A stretch of 64,000 nucleotides of DNA. Source: Echiichthys vipera (Eukaryota; Chordata; Actinopteri; Perciformes; Trachinidae). Under the pieces are notes generated by a model, which was given only the letters and a program-made list of their open reading frames with translations, was not told the origin of the DNA and ran no database searches. Location of the stretch: contig OY829650.1 of assembly GCA_963691815.1 (NCBI GenBank), positions 799,879-863,878 of the forward strand. The letters run 5' to 3'. Shown here one piece after another: positions 13,101 through 27,500 of the stretch. The position numbers and the translations under genes are program-made. Within the stretch, counting starts at the first letter, position 1; each line of letters opens with the position of its first letter.

Positions 13101-16100
13101 AGTTTAGTATCTAAAGGTGACGGTTAAGTTTAGTATCTAAAGGAGACGGTTAAGTTTAGTCTCTAAAGGTGACGGTTAAGTTTAGACTCTAAAGGAGACG
13201 GTTAAGTTTAGTCTCTAAAGGAGACGGTTAAGTTTAGACACTAAAGGAGACGGTTAAGTTTAGACTCTAAAGGAGACGGTTAAGTTTAGTCACTAAAGGA
13301 GACGGTTAAGTTTAGACACTAAAGGAGACGGTTAAGTTTAGACACTAAAGGAGACGGTTAAGTTTAGACACTAAAGGAGACGGTTAAGTTTAGTCTCTAA
13401 AGGAGACGGTTAAGTTTAGTCACTAAAGGAGACGGTTAAGTTTAGACACTAAAGGAGACGGTTAAGTTTAGTCTCTAAAGGAGACGGTTAAGTTTAGTCT
13501 CTAAAGGAGACGGTTAAGTTTAGTCTCTAAAGGAGACGGTTAAGTTTAGACACTAAAGGAGACGGTTAAGTTTAGTCACTAAAGGAGACGGTTAAGTTTA
13601 GTCTCTAAAGGAGACGGTTAAGTTTAGTCACTAAAGGAGACGGTTAAGTTTAGTCACTAAAGGAGACGGTTAAGTTTAGTCACTAAAGGAGACGGTTAAG
13701 TTTAGTCACTAAAGGAGACGGTTAAGTTTAGTCTCTAAAGGAGACGGTTAAGTTTAGTCACTAAAGGAGACGGTTAAGTTTAGTCTCTAAAGGAGACGGT
13801 TAAGTTTAGTCTCTAAAGGAGACGGTTAAGTTTAGACACTAAAGGAGACGGTTAAGTTTAGTCTCTAAAGGAGACGGTTAAGTTTAGACACTAAAGGAGA
13901 CGGTTAAGTTTAGACACTAAAGGAGACGGTTAAGTTTAGTCTCTAAAGGAGACGGTTAAGTTTAGTCTCTAAAGGAGACGGTTAAGTTTAGTCTCTAAAG
14001 GAGACGGTTAAGTTTAGTCTCTAAAGGAGACGGTTAAGTTTAGTCACTAAAGGAGACGGTTAAGTTTAGTCTCTAAATGTGACGGTTAAGTTTAGACACT
14101 AAAGGAGATGGTTAAGTTTAGACTCTAAAGGAGACGGTTAAGTTTAGTCACTAAAGGAGACGGTTAAGTTTAGACACTAAAGGAGACGGTTAAGTTTAGA
14201 CACTAAAGGAGACGGTTAAGTTTAGACACTAAAGGAGACGGTTAAGTTTAGTCACTAAAGGAGACGGTTAAGTTTAGTCTCTAAAGGAGACGGTTAAGTT
14301 TGGACTCTAAAGGAGACGGTTAAGTTTAGTCTCTAAAGGAGACGGTTAAGTTTAGTCTCTAAAGGAGACGGTTAAGTTTAGTCTCTAAAGGAGACGGTTA
14401 AGTTTAGTCACTAAAGGAGACGGTTAAGTTTAGTCTCTAAATGTGACGGTTAAGTTTAGACACTAAAGGAGATGGTTAAGTTTAGACTCTAAAGGAGACG
14501 GTTAAGTTTAGTCACTAAAGGAGACGGTTAAGTTTAGACACTAAAGGAGACGGTTAAGTTTAGACACTAAAGGAGACGGTTAAGTTTAGACACTAAAGGA
14601 GACGGTTAAGTTTAGTCTCTAAAGGAGACGGTTAAGTTTGGACTCTAAAGGAGACGGTTAAGTTTAGTCTCTAAAGGAGACGGTTAAGTTTAGTCTCTAA
14701 AGGAGATGGTTAAGTTTAGTCTCTAAAGGAGACGGTTAAGTTTAGTCTCTAAAGGAGACGGTTAAGTTTAGACTCTAAAGGAGACGGTTAAGTTTAATCT
14801 CTAAAGGAGACCGTTAAGTTTAGTCTCTAAAGGAGACGGTTAAGTTTAGTCTCTAAAGGTGACGGTTAAGTTTAGTCTCTAAAGGAGACGGTTAAGTTTA
14901 GTCTCTAAAGGAGACGGTTAAGTTTAGACTCTAAAGGAGACGGTTAAGTTTAGTCTCTAAAGGAGACCGTTAAGTTTAGTCTCTAAAGGAGACGGTTAAG
15001 TTTAGTCACTAAAGGAGACGGTTAAGTTTAGTCACTAAAGGAGACGGTTAAGTTTGGATTCTAAAGGAGACGGTTAAGTTTAGTCACTAAAGGAGACGGT
15101 TAAGTTTAGTCACTAAAGGAGACGGTTAAGTTTAGACGACTAAAGGAGACGGTTAAGTTTAGTTTCTAAAGGAGACGGTTAAGTTTAGACACTAAAGGAG
15201 ACGGTTAAGTTTAGTCTCTAAAGGAGACGGTTAAGTTTAGTCACTAAAGGAGACGGTTAAGTTTGGACTCTAAAGGAGACGGTTAAGTTTAGTCACTAAA
15301 GGAGACGGTTAAGTTTAGTCACTAAAGGAGACGGTTAAGTTTAGTCACTAAAGGAGACGGTTAAGTTTAGTCACTAAAGGAGACGGTTAAGTTTAGTCTC
15401 TAAAGGAGACGGTTAAGTTTAGTCACTAAAGGAGACGGTTAAGTTTAGACACTAAAGGAGACGGTTAAGTTTAGTCTCTAAAGGAGACGGTTAAGTTTAG
15501 TCTCTAAAGGAGACGGTTAAGTTTAGTCACTAAAGGAGACGGTTAAGTTTAGACACTAAAGGAGACGGTTAAGTTTAGACACTAAAGGAGACGGTTAAGT
15601 TTAGTCTCTAAAGGAGACGGTTAAGTTTAGTCGCTAAAGGAGACGGTTAAGTTTAGTCTCTAAAGGAGACGGTTAAGTTTAGTCACTAAAGGAGACGGTT
15701 AAGTTTAGTCACTAAAGGAGACGGTTAAGTTTAGTCTCTAAAGGAGACGGTTAAGTTTAGTCACTAAAGGAGACGGTTAAGTTTAGTCTCTAAAGGAGAC
15801 GGTTAAGTTTAGTCACTAAAGGAGACGGTTAAGTTTAGACACTAAAGGAGACGGTTAAGTTTAGTCTCTAAAGGAGACGGTTAAGTTTAGTCACTAAAGG
15901 AGACGGTTAAGTTTAGTCTCTAAAGGAGACGGTTAAGTTTAGTCACTAAAGGAGACGGTTAAGTTTAGTCTCTAAAGGAGACGGTTAAGTTTAGTCTCTA
16001 AAGGAGACGGTTAAGTTTAGTCACTAAAGGAGACGGTTAAGTTTAGTCTCTAAAGGAGACGGTTAAGTTTAGACTCTAAAGGAGACGGTTAAGTTTAGAC

Positions 16101-19100
16101 ACTAAAGGAGACGGTTAAGTTTAGACTCTAAAGGAGACGGTTAAGTTTAGTCTCTAAAGGAGACGGTTAAGTTTAGTCTCTAAAGGAGACGGTTAAGTTT
16201 AGTCACTAAAGGAGACGGTTAAGTTTAGACACTAAAGGAGACGGTTAAGTTTAGACACTAAAGGAGACGGTTAAGTTTAGTCTCTAAAGGAGACGGTTAA
16301 GTTTAGACACTAAAGGAGACGGTTAAGTTTAGTCACTAAAGGAGACGGTTAAGTTTAGTCACTAAAGGAGACGGTTAAGTTTAGTCACTAAAGGAGACGG
16401 TTAAGTTTAGTCTCTAAAGGAGACGGTTAAGTTTAGTCACTAAAGGAGACGGTTAAGTTTAGTCTCTAAAGGAGACGGTTAAGTTTAGTCACTAAAGGAG
16501 ACGGTTAAGTTTAGACACTAAAGGAGACGGTTAAGTTTAGTCTCTAAAGGAGACGGTTAAGTTTAGTCACTAAAGGAGACGGTTAAGTTTAGTCTCTAAA
16601 GGAGACGGTTAAGTTTAGTCACTAAAGGAGACGGTTAAGTTTAGTCTCTAAAGGAGACGTTTAAGTTTAGTCTCTAAAGGAGACGGTTAAGTTTAGTCAC
16701 TAAAGGAGACGGTTAAGTTTAGTCACTAAAGGAGACGGTTAAGTTTAGTCTCTAAAGGAGACGGTTAAGTTTAGACACTAAAGGAGACGGTTAAGTTTAG
16801 ACTCTAAAGGAGACGGTTAAGTTTAGTCTCTAAAGGAGACGGTTAAGTTTAGTCACTAAAGGAGACGGTTAAGTTTAGTCACTAAAGGAGACGGTTAAGT
16901 TTAGACACTAAAGGAGACGGTTAAGTTTAGACACTAAAGGAGACGGTTAAGTTTAGTCTCTAAAGGAGACGGTTAAGTTTAGACACTAAAGGAGACGGTT
17001 ACGTTTAGTCTCTAAAGGAGACGGTTAAGTTTAGTCTCTAAAGGAGACGGTTAAGTTTAGACACTAAAGGTGACGGTTAAGTTTAGTCTCTAAAGGAGAC
17101 GGTTAAGTTTAGTCACTAAAGGAGACGGTTAAGTTTAGTCTCTAAAGGAGACGGTTAAGTTTAGTCACTAAAGGAGACGGTTAAGTTTAGACACTAAAGG
17201 AGACGGTTAAGTTTAGACACTAAAGGAGACGGTTAAGTTTAGTCTCTAAAGGAGACGGTTAAGTTTAGTCTCTAAAGGAGACGGTTAAGTTTAGTCTCTA
17301 AAGGAGACGGTTAAGTTTAGACACTAAAGGTGACGGTTAAGTTTAGTCTCTAAAGGAGACGGTTAAGTTTAGACCACTAAAGGAGACGGTTAAGTTTAGT
17401 CTCTAAAGGAGACGGTTAAGTGTAGTCTCTAAAGGAGACGGATAAGTTTAGTCACTAAAGGAGACGGTTAAGTGTAGTCTCTAAAGGAGACGGTTAAGTG
17501 TAGTCTCTAAAGGACTTGGTGCTGATCAGATAAAGGTGGTTTCAGTTCTTCAGGACTTGAACCCACGGTCCTCCAGGTCAGAGTCGTGTGGTCTGTGGAT
17601 CACAGTTACGTTGGTGGTTCAGGGGCTGAGTGAAGACCCTCTGGTGTCCCACAGGGATCAGACTTCGGCCCTCAGATCTTTTGTTTGACTGTTGAAACAG
17701 TCGTCGTCGTTGTCGTTGTCGTCGTCATCTGGTCCTGATGAGTTCTGGTCCTGATGAGTTCTGGTCCTGATGAGTTCTGGTCTTGATGAGTTCTGGTCCT
17801 GATGAGTCCTGGTCCTGATGAGTTCTGGTCCTGATGAGTTCTGGTCCTGATGAGTTCTGGTCCTGATGAGTCCTGGTCCTGATGAGTCCTGGTCCTGATG
17901 AGTCCTGGTCTTGATGAGTTCTGGTCCTGATGAGTCCTGGTCCTGATGAGTTCTGGTCTTGATGAGTTCTGGTCCTGATGAGTTCTGGTCCTGATGAGTT
18001 CTGGTCTTGATGAGTCCTGGTCCTGATGAGTTCTGGTCCTGATGAGTTCTGGTCTTGATGAGTCCTGGTCCTGATGAGTCCTGGTCCTGATGAGTTCTGG
18101 TCCTGATGAGTTCTGGTCCTGATGAGTTCTGGTCCTGATGAGTTCTGGTCCTGATGAGTCCTGGTCCTGATGAGTCCTGGTCCTGATGAGTTCTGGTCCT
18201 GATGAGTCCTGGTCCTGATGAGTTCTGGTCTTGATGAGTCCTGGTCCTGATGAGTTCTGGTCCTGATGAGTCCTGGTCCTGATGAGTTCTGGTCCTGATG
18301 AGTTCTGGTCCTGGTGAGTGAACGGGACCTGAACTGGACCCGATGTGTCTCCTTGGCTCCTCCCACAGACTCAGCTGCAGCCTTCTGTGCGTCCTCTGCG
18401 TCCGTCTCCTCCGTATTTCTGTCCGTACCCTGAAAGCTGACGGATGCGTACAGATACGGAGCAAACGCTGCAGTAGCACCTGAAACCGTGGGGGCAGTGT
18501 CGAGCACCGTGAACATCAGGAGCGAGCGAGTCATCGAAGCCCCGACGCACGTCCTGAAACACTGACAGAGACGTTGGTCGTCACTTTGTCTCATCTGTCA
18601 AACCAACGTGTGGAATTCTCCGTCCACACTCTGGGACGTCTTTAGTGTCTCACAGACCACCGCCGTCTACAACGCTGCCGCCATTTTGACTCAGGACGCT
18701 TCTCCTCTCCATCGCCTCCATCTTTGTTGGGGTCAAACAGGAAACGCACGTCTCTGTTCACACACGGAGCAGGAACGAACCTACAGCCAATCAGTGGTGT
18801 CCCAGATGGAGCAGTGATGGAGGGATGATGGAGGACGGATGGAGCAGTGATGGAGGATGGAGGGACGGATGGAGGGATGAGGGATGATGGAGGGAGCAGT
18901 GATGGAGGGATGAAAGAGGACGGATGGAGCAGTGATGGAGGGATGACGGAGGACGGATGGAGCAGTGATGGAGGGATGACGGAGGACGGATGGAGCAGTG
19001 ATGGAGGGATGATGGAGGGATGGATGGAGGATGGACAGAGCATGGGTGGAGGGATGGATGGAGGGATGGATGGAGGATGGAGGGATGGACGGAGGATGGA

Positions 19101-21640
19101 GGGATGATGGAGGATGGACGGAGCAGTGATGGAGGGAGGACGGATGGAGGGATGACGGAGGATGGATGGAGGGATGAAGGACGATGGATGGAGGGATGAA
19201 GGAGGATGGATGGAGGGATGAAGGAGGATGGATGGAGGGATGGAGTAAAACGGAGGATGGATGGAGCAGTGATGGAGGGATGAGGGAGGATGGAGGGATG
19301 GAGGGATGACGGTGGATGGATGGATGGATGGAGGGATGAAAGAGGACAGACGGACGGAGGGGGTCAGCGTCCGGAGCCACATTCCTGCGGGGCCACGCCT
19401 GAGCGCTAACCTGGTTTACTCAACGCTGCAGGAATGTGGCGCTACACAAACACTGCTGCATGCTGGGAAACGCTGCGTCTGGGGCCCGGGAGAAAACACA
19501 ACACAGGCGCTGTAACAACAGAGGGGGGGGCGTTTGGGCGGGGGGATGTGGGGGTGTTTGGGCGGGGGTAGGTGGGGGGGGGGATGTGGGGAGGGTGAAG
19601 CGGACGGACGGCGTCCCCCCCTCCACAGCTCCGTCACACGGAGCCACATTTAAAACTCTCTTCAGTCTGAATGAAGATTGTAAATGTTTGACTTCCTGTG
19701 CCGTTGTGTTTCCATGGCAGCAGCCAATAGCGTTGGGCGTTGCTGGTTGCCAGGGTTGCCTGTTGTTGGATGCAGCTACTGTAGGCTGGTTGCCAGGGTT
19801 GCCTGTTGTTGGGTGCAGCTACTGTAGGCTGGTTGCCAGGGTTGCCTGTTGTTGGGTGCAGCTACTGTAGGCTGTGAGTCCCTATAGGCCGAGCATTCAC
19901 TCCATGGACTGAGAGAAAGGAGAGGAACGCCATTCAAACGCACGCCCACATGGCTACGCTTCTCCTTGATGCTAACATCACTTTCATCCGCACTTAGCTG
20001 GAACGGCTAACACTAACGGCTAACGCTAATGGCTAACGCTAAATTACTAAAATTTCTAATAATGCACCTGCCGGGACACATTTTGGACCTATAGCTGCAT
20101 TATTACCAGTTAAAGATCTGAATCTGCAGAACGATCAGAACAGCTCCATCTAGAGTCTCCAGATCGTCGTCTCAACAACAAAAAAGAAGTCCAGCAGTGG
20201 GGTTGCCAGGTTGGTCAGACCCGGCCCAGTAGCTCAAGGCCACGAGTACGAGCCAATCAGAGGCCAAGGAGGGCGGGTCATGCCTCCGTCATTCGAGGGG
20301 GGGGGGGGGGGGTGCATCCAGGACGTTGGAAGGGCTTGAGCCTTTCGCAGCGTGCTAGCTAAGTAGCAGGGCCTTGGACGAGGTCAAACCTGGGTCGGCT
20401 GAAGACCAGAGCCGGGGTCAGGGTTCTGGACCCATGAGCCTCAGTAGCAGCTTTGCCCCGGTCGCTCCATTCATTGCCTGTGGAGAAGGCGTTAGCACCA
20501 ATGTAGCGGCGTTAGCACCAATGTAGAGGCGTTAGCACCAATGTAGAGGCGTTAGCACCAATGTAGCAGTGTTAGCACCAATGTAGAGGCGTTAGCACCA
20601 ATGTAGCAGCGTTAGCACCAATGTAGCTGCGTTAGCACCAATGTAGAGGCGTTAGCAGCAATGTAGCAGCATTAGCACCAATGTAGCAGCGTTAGCACCA
20701 ATGTAGAGGCGTTAGCAGCAATGTAGCAGCATTAGCACCAATGTAGCAGCGTTAGCACCAATGTAGCAGCGTTAGCACCAATGTAGCAGCGTTAGCACCA
20801 ATGTAGCGGCTTTAGCACCAATGTAGCGGCGTTAGCACCAATGTAGCGGCGTTAGCACCAATGTAGCGGCGTTAGCACCAATGTAGCGGCTTTAGCACCA
20901 ATGTAGCGGCTTTAGCACCAATGTAGCGGCATTAGCACCAATGTAGCAGCGTTAGCACCAATGTAGCGGCGTTAGCACCAATGTAGCGGGGTCCCAGAGT
21001 GTGCAGATTGTAAACGCCCCCCATGGTGTTGTGGTCTGGATGGTGAAGCTCAGACTTTGTTAAAGGACGGCGTCATGGCCCCACCTCCGACCTCTGACCC
21101 CACCTCCGACCTCTGACCCCGCGGCGTCACATAACAACAACAGTGCTGCTGCGTGAGAGCACAGAGACGGACCCAGAGACTGTTACTGAACTGGACTCTG
21201 AGCCACATGCATGGGACTGAATGAGGCCCAGCACAGATTTAGGATCCAGGACCAGGACCAGGACAAGGATCCAGGACCAGGATCCAGGACCAGGACCAGG
21301 ACAAGGGTCCAGGACCAGGACCAGGACAAGGGTCCAGGACCAGGATCCAGGACCAGGACAAGGACAAGGATCCAGGACCAGGATCCAGGACAAGGGTCCA
21401 GGACCAGGACAAGGGTCCAGGACCAGGACCAGGACCTGGACCAGGATCCAGGACCAGGACCAGGACCAGGATCCAGGACCAGGACCAGGACCAGGACCTG
21501 GACCAGGACAAGGACCTGGACCAGGACCAGGACCAGGACCAGGACCAGTGGAAAAGGGAACTTTTTAAGAACGACAGAGAAGAAAAAGGAGGTTTTGATC
21601 GTGTGTTCGAACCCTGAGACAACGAGTTAGTTTGGGATAC

Positions 21641-21702
<62 letters not shown>

Positions 21703-21785
21703 TGTGTGTCTGTGTCTGTGTGTGTGTCTGTGTGTGTCTGTGTGTGCGTGTGCGTGTGTGCGTGTGCGTGTGTGTGTCTGTGTCT

Positions 21786-21861
<76 letters not shown>

Positions 21862-21863
21862 CT

Positions 21864-21907
<44 letters not shown>

Positions 21908-22020
21908 GTGTGTTTTGGCCTCGGGTCTAAAGATCGGATGGTTTGATTCCCATCTCGTCCTCATTCAGACTGTTCAAAGAAAAAATGGATGCATGATTGT
22001 CACTGACGTTATCTGATCCC

Positions 22021-22114
<94 letters not shown>

Positions 22115-23403
22115 CAGCTGTCTCAGATGCTTGTCTGTGTTTACATTCCTCACTGTCTGAACACGGAGAAGACACCATGAAACACACGCTGCTGCAGGAA
22201 ACACCGCGACGCCACGGCAACCGTCCACGGGGCTCCAACGCCCGTCAGGACCCCCCCTCCGAGCACCCACGCCCCCCCACCCATCACCCACCCACGCACC
22301 CCCACCCCCACCCAAAGATGGAGTTGGTTTCAAAGCAGCCGTGTGGGAACTTCAGGTTCAAACCCAGCGGCTGCACTGAACCACTTCACCTGAGCCGCTG
22401 CGACACTTTGGTTTCAAACAGCAGCAACTAAACACCAGCGGGTTCAAACAGACAGATGTGATTTAGGGTTTTTGGTTCTTTTGTTTGTTTATTTTTGATT
22501 TTTTGACCGACCACGCACACGCCCAAGGGGTCCGAAGACCCGGAGGCCCAAAGACCCGGAGGCCCAAAGACCCGGGGCCCAAAGACCCGGGGCCCAAAAA
22601 CAGACGTAGCGTCTCCGTCAGGTCCGTTCTCTAACTTGATCCACTCGTCCTCGCCTACAGGAGTCTCCATCTGTCAGACTTTGACTCCGCCTCATTTCCT
22701 CTGACCATAAAAGGGCATGTATGTGACGTTGGGGGGAGGGGCGTCCATCCATCTGGGTGATGTAAACTGAATTAGCAACATTAGCTCCAGCGCCCAGGAG
22801 CTAGGCTAACAGCACATGCTACACGATAAACAGGAGTGGGAGTCAGTGTTGAATCATTTTTTTCTTTTATTTTGAAACAGGAAGTGGATTTTTTGGAGGG
22901 CGGAGACTCTGGAGGTCGGTCTGTGGAGTGAAGGGTCGACACAGTCCCACCCTCACTGCTCCACATTAGCATTAGCATTAGCATCTAGTGTCTGTGTCAG
23001 AGACAGCAGGCTGGATTCAAGGCTATTGAATTAGCATAACAGAGCTAACGCTAACACGGCATGTTCCTTAACCATCTGGTTACTATGGAAACACCACCAC
23101 ACGAATGACCTCAGTCCAGGTCCAGATGACGCAGTAAGCGTGCTAATGTTAGCATGCTAATGATGCTAACTAGCCTCCGAGGTGAAGTGAGGGCCAGAGG
23201 CTAGCTGTCACTCCAGAGGCCACGCCCCTAATTATTCATGAACTTTAACCTCAAATATACGAAAATGAGATCACGTTGATGATGTCATCGTGATGTCATG
23301 TTCTCTCTGGTTTCCAGGGCGACGAGACGGAGCCGTGCGCCGGTCGGGACTGTTCCACCTGTGACTGTTTACCTGCTAAAGGAGCCGCGGTGAGACTCCG
23401 CCC

Positions 23404-23451
<48 letters not shown>

Positions 23452-23731
23452 AGACACACAAACACACACAGACACACACACTAAGACACACGAACACACA
23501 CACACACACACACAAACACAAACACACACACATACGCACGCACACACACACACAAACACAAACACACACACACACACGGTCACACACACACATACACACG
23601 CACACACACACACACGTGGACACACACACACACACACACACGGTCACGCACACACGCGCACACACACACGCACACACACTCACACATACACATACACACA
23701 AATACACGCACGCACACACACACACACGCGC

Positions 23732-23773
<42 letters not shown>

Positions 23774-23892
23774 GCACACACACACACGCGCACACACACA
23801 CGCACGCACACACACGCACGCACACACACACGCACACACATGCACACATACACAGACATACACGCACGCACACACACACACACAGGGACACA

Positions 23893-23930
<38 letters not shown>

Positions 23931-23986
23931 CACACACGCACACGTAAAGTTTCATGTGAATTAAGAGTGTGTGTCTCCGTGTCTGT

Positions 23987-24063
<77 letters not shown>

Positions 24064-24217
24064 TGTGTCCCTGTGTGTGTGTGTGTGTGTGATCAGATGT
24101 GACAGCTGTGATCTCTGTTAGTCCTTCTCTCTGTTCTGAAACCATTCAACAGTGAAATCACTGAGACAGACGCCTTCCCACAATCCTCTCTGCCTGTCTG
24201 CTGCCCCCAGCTGTACC

Positions 24218-24260
<43 letters not shown>

Positions 24261-24524
24261 GGACACAGATACACACACACACACACAGGGACACACACAC
24301 ACACACACGGGGACACACACACACACACTCACACACTCACACACACACAGACACACACACACTCACACACTCACACACACACAGACACACGTGTAAAGTT
24401 TTGTGTGAATGAAACACAACTTCATATTTAATATCATATATTTACACATTTGAAAAAGAAAATACTTTGAGTTATTAAATAATAACGTTCATAACATTAT
24501 ATAGTTTATTTACTATTGATCATT

Positions 24525-24568
<44 letters not shown>

Positions 24569-27500
24569 TGTGTGTGTGATTGATTGTTGTTGTGTCACAC
24601 TGCCCTCCTGTGGTCACATCATCGTCTCTGGCTCCTAGAGGACACTTTAACACACGTTTATGCTCCTAGAGGACACTTTAACACGTTTATGCTCCTAGAG
24701 GACACTTTAACACACGTTTATGCTCCTAGAGGACACTTTAACACACGTTTATGCTCCTAGAGGACACTAACACACGTTTATGCTCCTAGAGGACACTTTA
24801 ACACACGTTTATGCTCCTAGAGGACACTTTAACACGTTTAGGCTCCTAGAGGACACTTTAACACACGTTTATGTTCCTAGAGGACACTTTAGCACACGTT
24901 TATGCTCCTAGAGGACACTTTAACACACGTTTATGCTCCTAGAGGACACTTTAACACACGTTTATGCTCCTAGAGAACACTTTAGCACACGTTTATGCTC
25001 CTAGAGGACACTTTAACACACGTTTATGCTCCTAGAGGACACTTTAGCACACGTTTATGCTCCTAGAGAACACTTTAACACACGTTTATGCTCCTAGAGG
25101 ACACTTTAACACACGTTTCTGCTCCTAGAGGACACTTTAACACACGTTTATGCTCCTAGAGGACACTTTAGCACACGTTTATGCTCCTAGAGGACACTTT
25201 AGCACACGTTTATGCTCCTAGAGGACACTTTAACACACGTTTATGCTCCTAGAGGACACTTTAACACACGTTTATGCTCCTAGAGGACACTTTAACACAC
25301 GTTTCTGCTCCTAGAGGACACTTTAACACACGTTTATGCTCCTAGAGGACACTTTAGCACACGTTTATGCTCCTAGAGGACACTTTAGCACACGTTTATG
25401 CTCCTAGAGGACACTTTAACACACGTTTATGCTCCTAGAGGACACTTTAACACACGTTTATGCTCCTAGAGGACACTTTAACACACGTTTATGCTCCTAG
25501 AGGACACTTTAACACACGTTTATGCTCCTAGAGGACACTTTAGCACACGTTTAGGCACCTAGAGGACACTTTAGCACACGTTTATGCTCCTAGAGGACAC
25601 TTTAACACACGTTTATGCTCCTAGAGGACACTTTAACACACGTTTATGCTCCTAGAGGACACTTTAACACATGTTTGGGCTCCTAGAGGACACTTTAGCA
25701 CACGTTTATGCTCCTAGAGGACACTTTAACACACGTTTAGGCTCCTAGAGGACACTTTAACACACGTTTATGCTCTTAGAGGACACTTTAACACACGTTT
25801 ATGCTCCTGGTTCTAACAGTGTTGTTTGTTTCCTGCAGGGTACTCCAGGTCCTCTGGGGCGGCAGGGCCCCCAGGGTCCTCCAGGCTTCCCGGGCCCTCA
25901 GGGGCCTCCAGGAGAGAAGGGCCAGAGAGGAGGCGAGGGGGCGACAGGAGCTGCAGGACTGAAAGGAGACTCGGTGAATAAACACGGTTCTGTCGTCATG
26001 GTTCTTTAACTCAGTTTTATTTACAGCGTCGACTCATAACAAAGGTTCTCTCAAGACGTACGCCCCTCCCCCCAGCGTCACATACATGCCCTTTTTTGGG
26101 TCAGAGGAAATGAGGCGGAGTCTAAATCTAACAAGATGGAGACTCCTGTAGGCAAGGATAGTCTGAACCTGCACCTGGAGGATCCATGACAGTCTGAACC
26201 TGCACCTGGTGGATCCATGACAGTCTGAACCTGCACCTGGTGGATCCATGACAGTCTGAACCTGCACCTGGAGGATCCATGACAGTCTGAACCTGCACCT
26301 GGAGGATCCATGACAGTCTGAACCTGCACCTGGAGGATCCATGACAGTCTGAACCTGCACCTGGTGGATCCATGACAGTCTGAACCTGCACCTGGAGGAT
26401 CCATGACAGTCTGAACCTGCACCTGGTGGATCCATAACAGTCTGAACCTGCACCTGGAGGTGGATCCATGACAGTCTGAACCTGCACCTGGTGGATCCAT
26501 GACGGTCTGAACCTGCACCTGGAGGTGGATCCATGAGAGTCTGAACCTGCACCTGGAGGATCCATGACAGTCTGAACCTGCACCTGGTGGATCCATGACA
26601 GTCTGAACCTGCACCTGGAGGTGGATCCATGACAGTCTGAACCTGCACCTGGAGGATCCATGACAGTCTGAACCTGCACCTGGAGGATCCATGACAGTCT
26701 GAACCTGCACCTGGTGGATCCATGACAGTCTGAACCTGCACCTGGAGGATCCATGACAGTCTGAACCTGCACCTGGAGGATCCATGACAGTCTGAACCTG
26801 CACCTGGAGGTGGATCCATGACAGTCTGAACCTGCACCCGGAGGTGGATCCATGACAGTCTGAACCTGCACCTGGAGGTGGATCCATGATAGTCTGAACC
26901 TGCACCTGGAGGTGGATCCATGACAGTCTGAACCTGCACCTGGAGGTGGATCCATGACAGTCTGAACCTGCACCTGGTGGATCCATGACAGTCTGAACCT
27001 GCACCTGGAGGTGGATCCATGACAGTCTGAACCTGCACCTGGAGGTGGATCCATGACAGTCTGAACCTGCACCTGGAGGATCCATGACAGTCTGAACCTG
27101 CACCTGGTGGATCCATGACAGTCTGAACCTGCACCTGGTGGATCCATGACAGTCTGAACCTGCACCTGGAGGATCCATGACAGTCTGAACCTGCACCTGG
27201 AGGATCCATGATAGTCTGAACCTGCACCTGGAGGTGGATCCATGATAGTCTGAACCTGCACCTGGTGGATCCATGACAGTCTGAACCTGCACCTGGAGGT
27301 GGATCCATGACAGTCTAAACCTGCACCTGGTGGATCCATGATAGTCTGAACCTGCACCTGGAGGATCCATGACAGTCTGAACCTGCACCTGGAGGTGGAT
27401 CCATGACAGTCTGAACCTGCACCTGGTGGATCCATGACAGTCTGAACCTGCACCTGGTGGATCCATGTCAGTCTGAACCTGCACCTGGTGGATCCATGAC

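Noticed and set aside
17658..18594. Minus-strand frames of 273 and 289 codons with a 16-residue repeat
   Set aside because: A 16-bp minisatellite read in three phases gives an exact 48-bp peptide period; no start context or splice support.
21211..21630. Gly-Pro/Asp-Gln frames considered as an extra collagen exon
   Set aside because: Hexamer repeat with no acceptor/donor in phase; adding it would break the exon 2 to 3 join.
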